Origin: SVKR01 sp963649145
GTDB taxonomy: Bacteria > Bacillota > Clostridia > Oscillospirales > Oscillospiraceae
Length of the DNA: 5,633 nt
NCBI GenBank assembly: GCA_963649145.1
Contig: CAVJGI010000121.1
Location: forward strand, 1-5,633
Direction: 5' to 3'
The translations under genes and the position numbers were made by a program. A model generated the notes under the pieces. It had not been told where the DNA came from, ran no database searches, and saw only the letters and a program-made list of their open reading frames with translations. Below, in pieces: positions 5,497 to 5,633 of this stretch (its first letter is position 1; the number at the start of each line of letters is the position of its first letter).

Positions 5497-5633
5497 GGGT
5501 TTATAAAAATTTGAACGCGCCTGCGGGCGCTAAGATTTAATATGTTTCGCGTCCGCGGGACGCGACCTTCTTTCCCCCTGTGGGGAAAGAAGGCAAAGGC
5601 ACAGTTAAGGAGGGACCCTTTCGATTGGGTCCC
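5497..5633 (+). repeat. Structured palindromic repeat unit, copy R (truncated by window end)
   Basis: Second copy of the unit at 29-177, inverted relative to it and lying 3' of the phosphorylase gene. Along the plus strand it shows GGGTTTATAAAAA; a hairpin with GCGCC/GGCGC arms and a TGCG loop (5517-5530); an AT-rich linker; the 8-bp hairpin with loop GCG (5547-5565); the abutting 12-bp hairpin with loop CTGT (5566-5593); CAAAGGCACAGT; and the outer hairpin GGGACCC/GGGTCCC with loop TTTCGATT (5612-5633). The 63-base core (5543-5605) differs from copy L at one loop position. The outer stem differs from copy L on both arms in a paired way. The window ends inside that stem, so the full extent is unknown. 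Confidence 0.85.

Noticed and set aside
1..5633. Composite transposon or integron cassette bounded by the inverted repeats
   Set aside because: There is no transposase or integrase, no target duplication and no attC-like core sites. The enclosed genes are ordinary housekeeping types with their own promoters.

Overview
The window reads as chromosomal DNA from a GC-rich anaerobic Firmicute, most likely a gut clostridium of the Oscillospiraceae type. This rests on the protein style (a class A penicillin-binding protein with a long acidic tail, a clostridial-type MATE pump, a 434-residue pyrimidine-nucleoside phosphorylase), on the Gram-positive ribosome binding sites, and on strong GC bias at third codon positions, which creates long antisense shadow ORFs. 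The genus is inference; no rRNA or marker gene is present.

Layout, left to right. Bases 29-177 hold a structured repeat unit (copy L). Next come the intrinsic terminator (171-206) and the gene of a bifunctional peptidoglycan synthase (220-2463, minus strand, TTG start). An intergenic segment (2464-2646) carries the synthase promoter and the terminator of the next gene. A MATE-family multidrug/Na+ or H+ antiporter follows (2647-3990, minus). A compact divergent promoter region (3991-4106) separates it from a pyrimidine-nucleoside phosphorylase gene (4107-5411, plus). The right end (5497-5633) holds a second copy of the structured repeat (copy R), inverted relative to copy L and cut by the window edge.

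The three genes appear to be separate transcription units. The synthase has its own extended -10 promoter and a terminator. The MATE gene has a consensus-like promoter (TTGTCA, 17 bp, TATAAT) and a strong terminator. The phosphorylase has TTGACA, 17 bp, TAAAAT. The two divergent promoters share almost the same -35 bases on opposite strands, so polymerase probably cannot occupy both at once. These promoters also settle the true starts: the longest open frames begin upstream of the predicted transcription starts.

The most unusual content is the pair of repeat units. They share a 63-base core with one mismatch. Each contains four hairpins, two of them directly abutting. Their outer hairpin differs between copies by changes on both arms that keep it paired while the 8-base loop is identical. 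Both copies lie just 3' of a gene and in the same orientation relative to that gene. I do not recognise the family; it could be a mobile REP/MITE-like repeat or a structured 3' RNA element.
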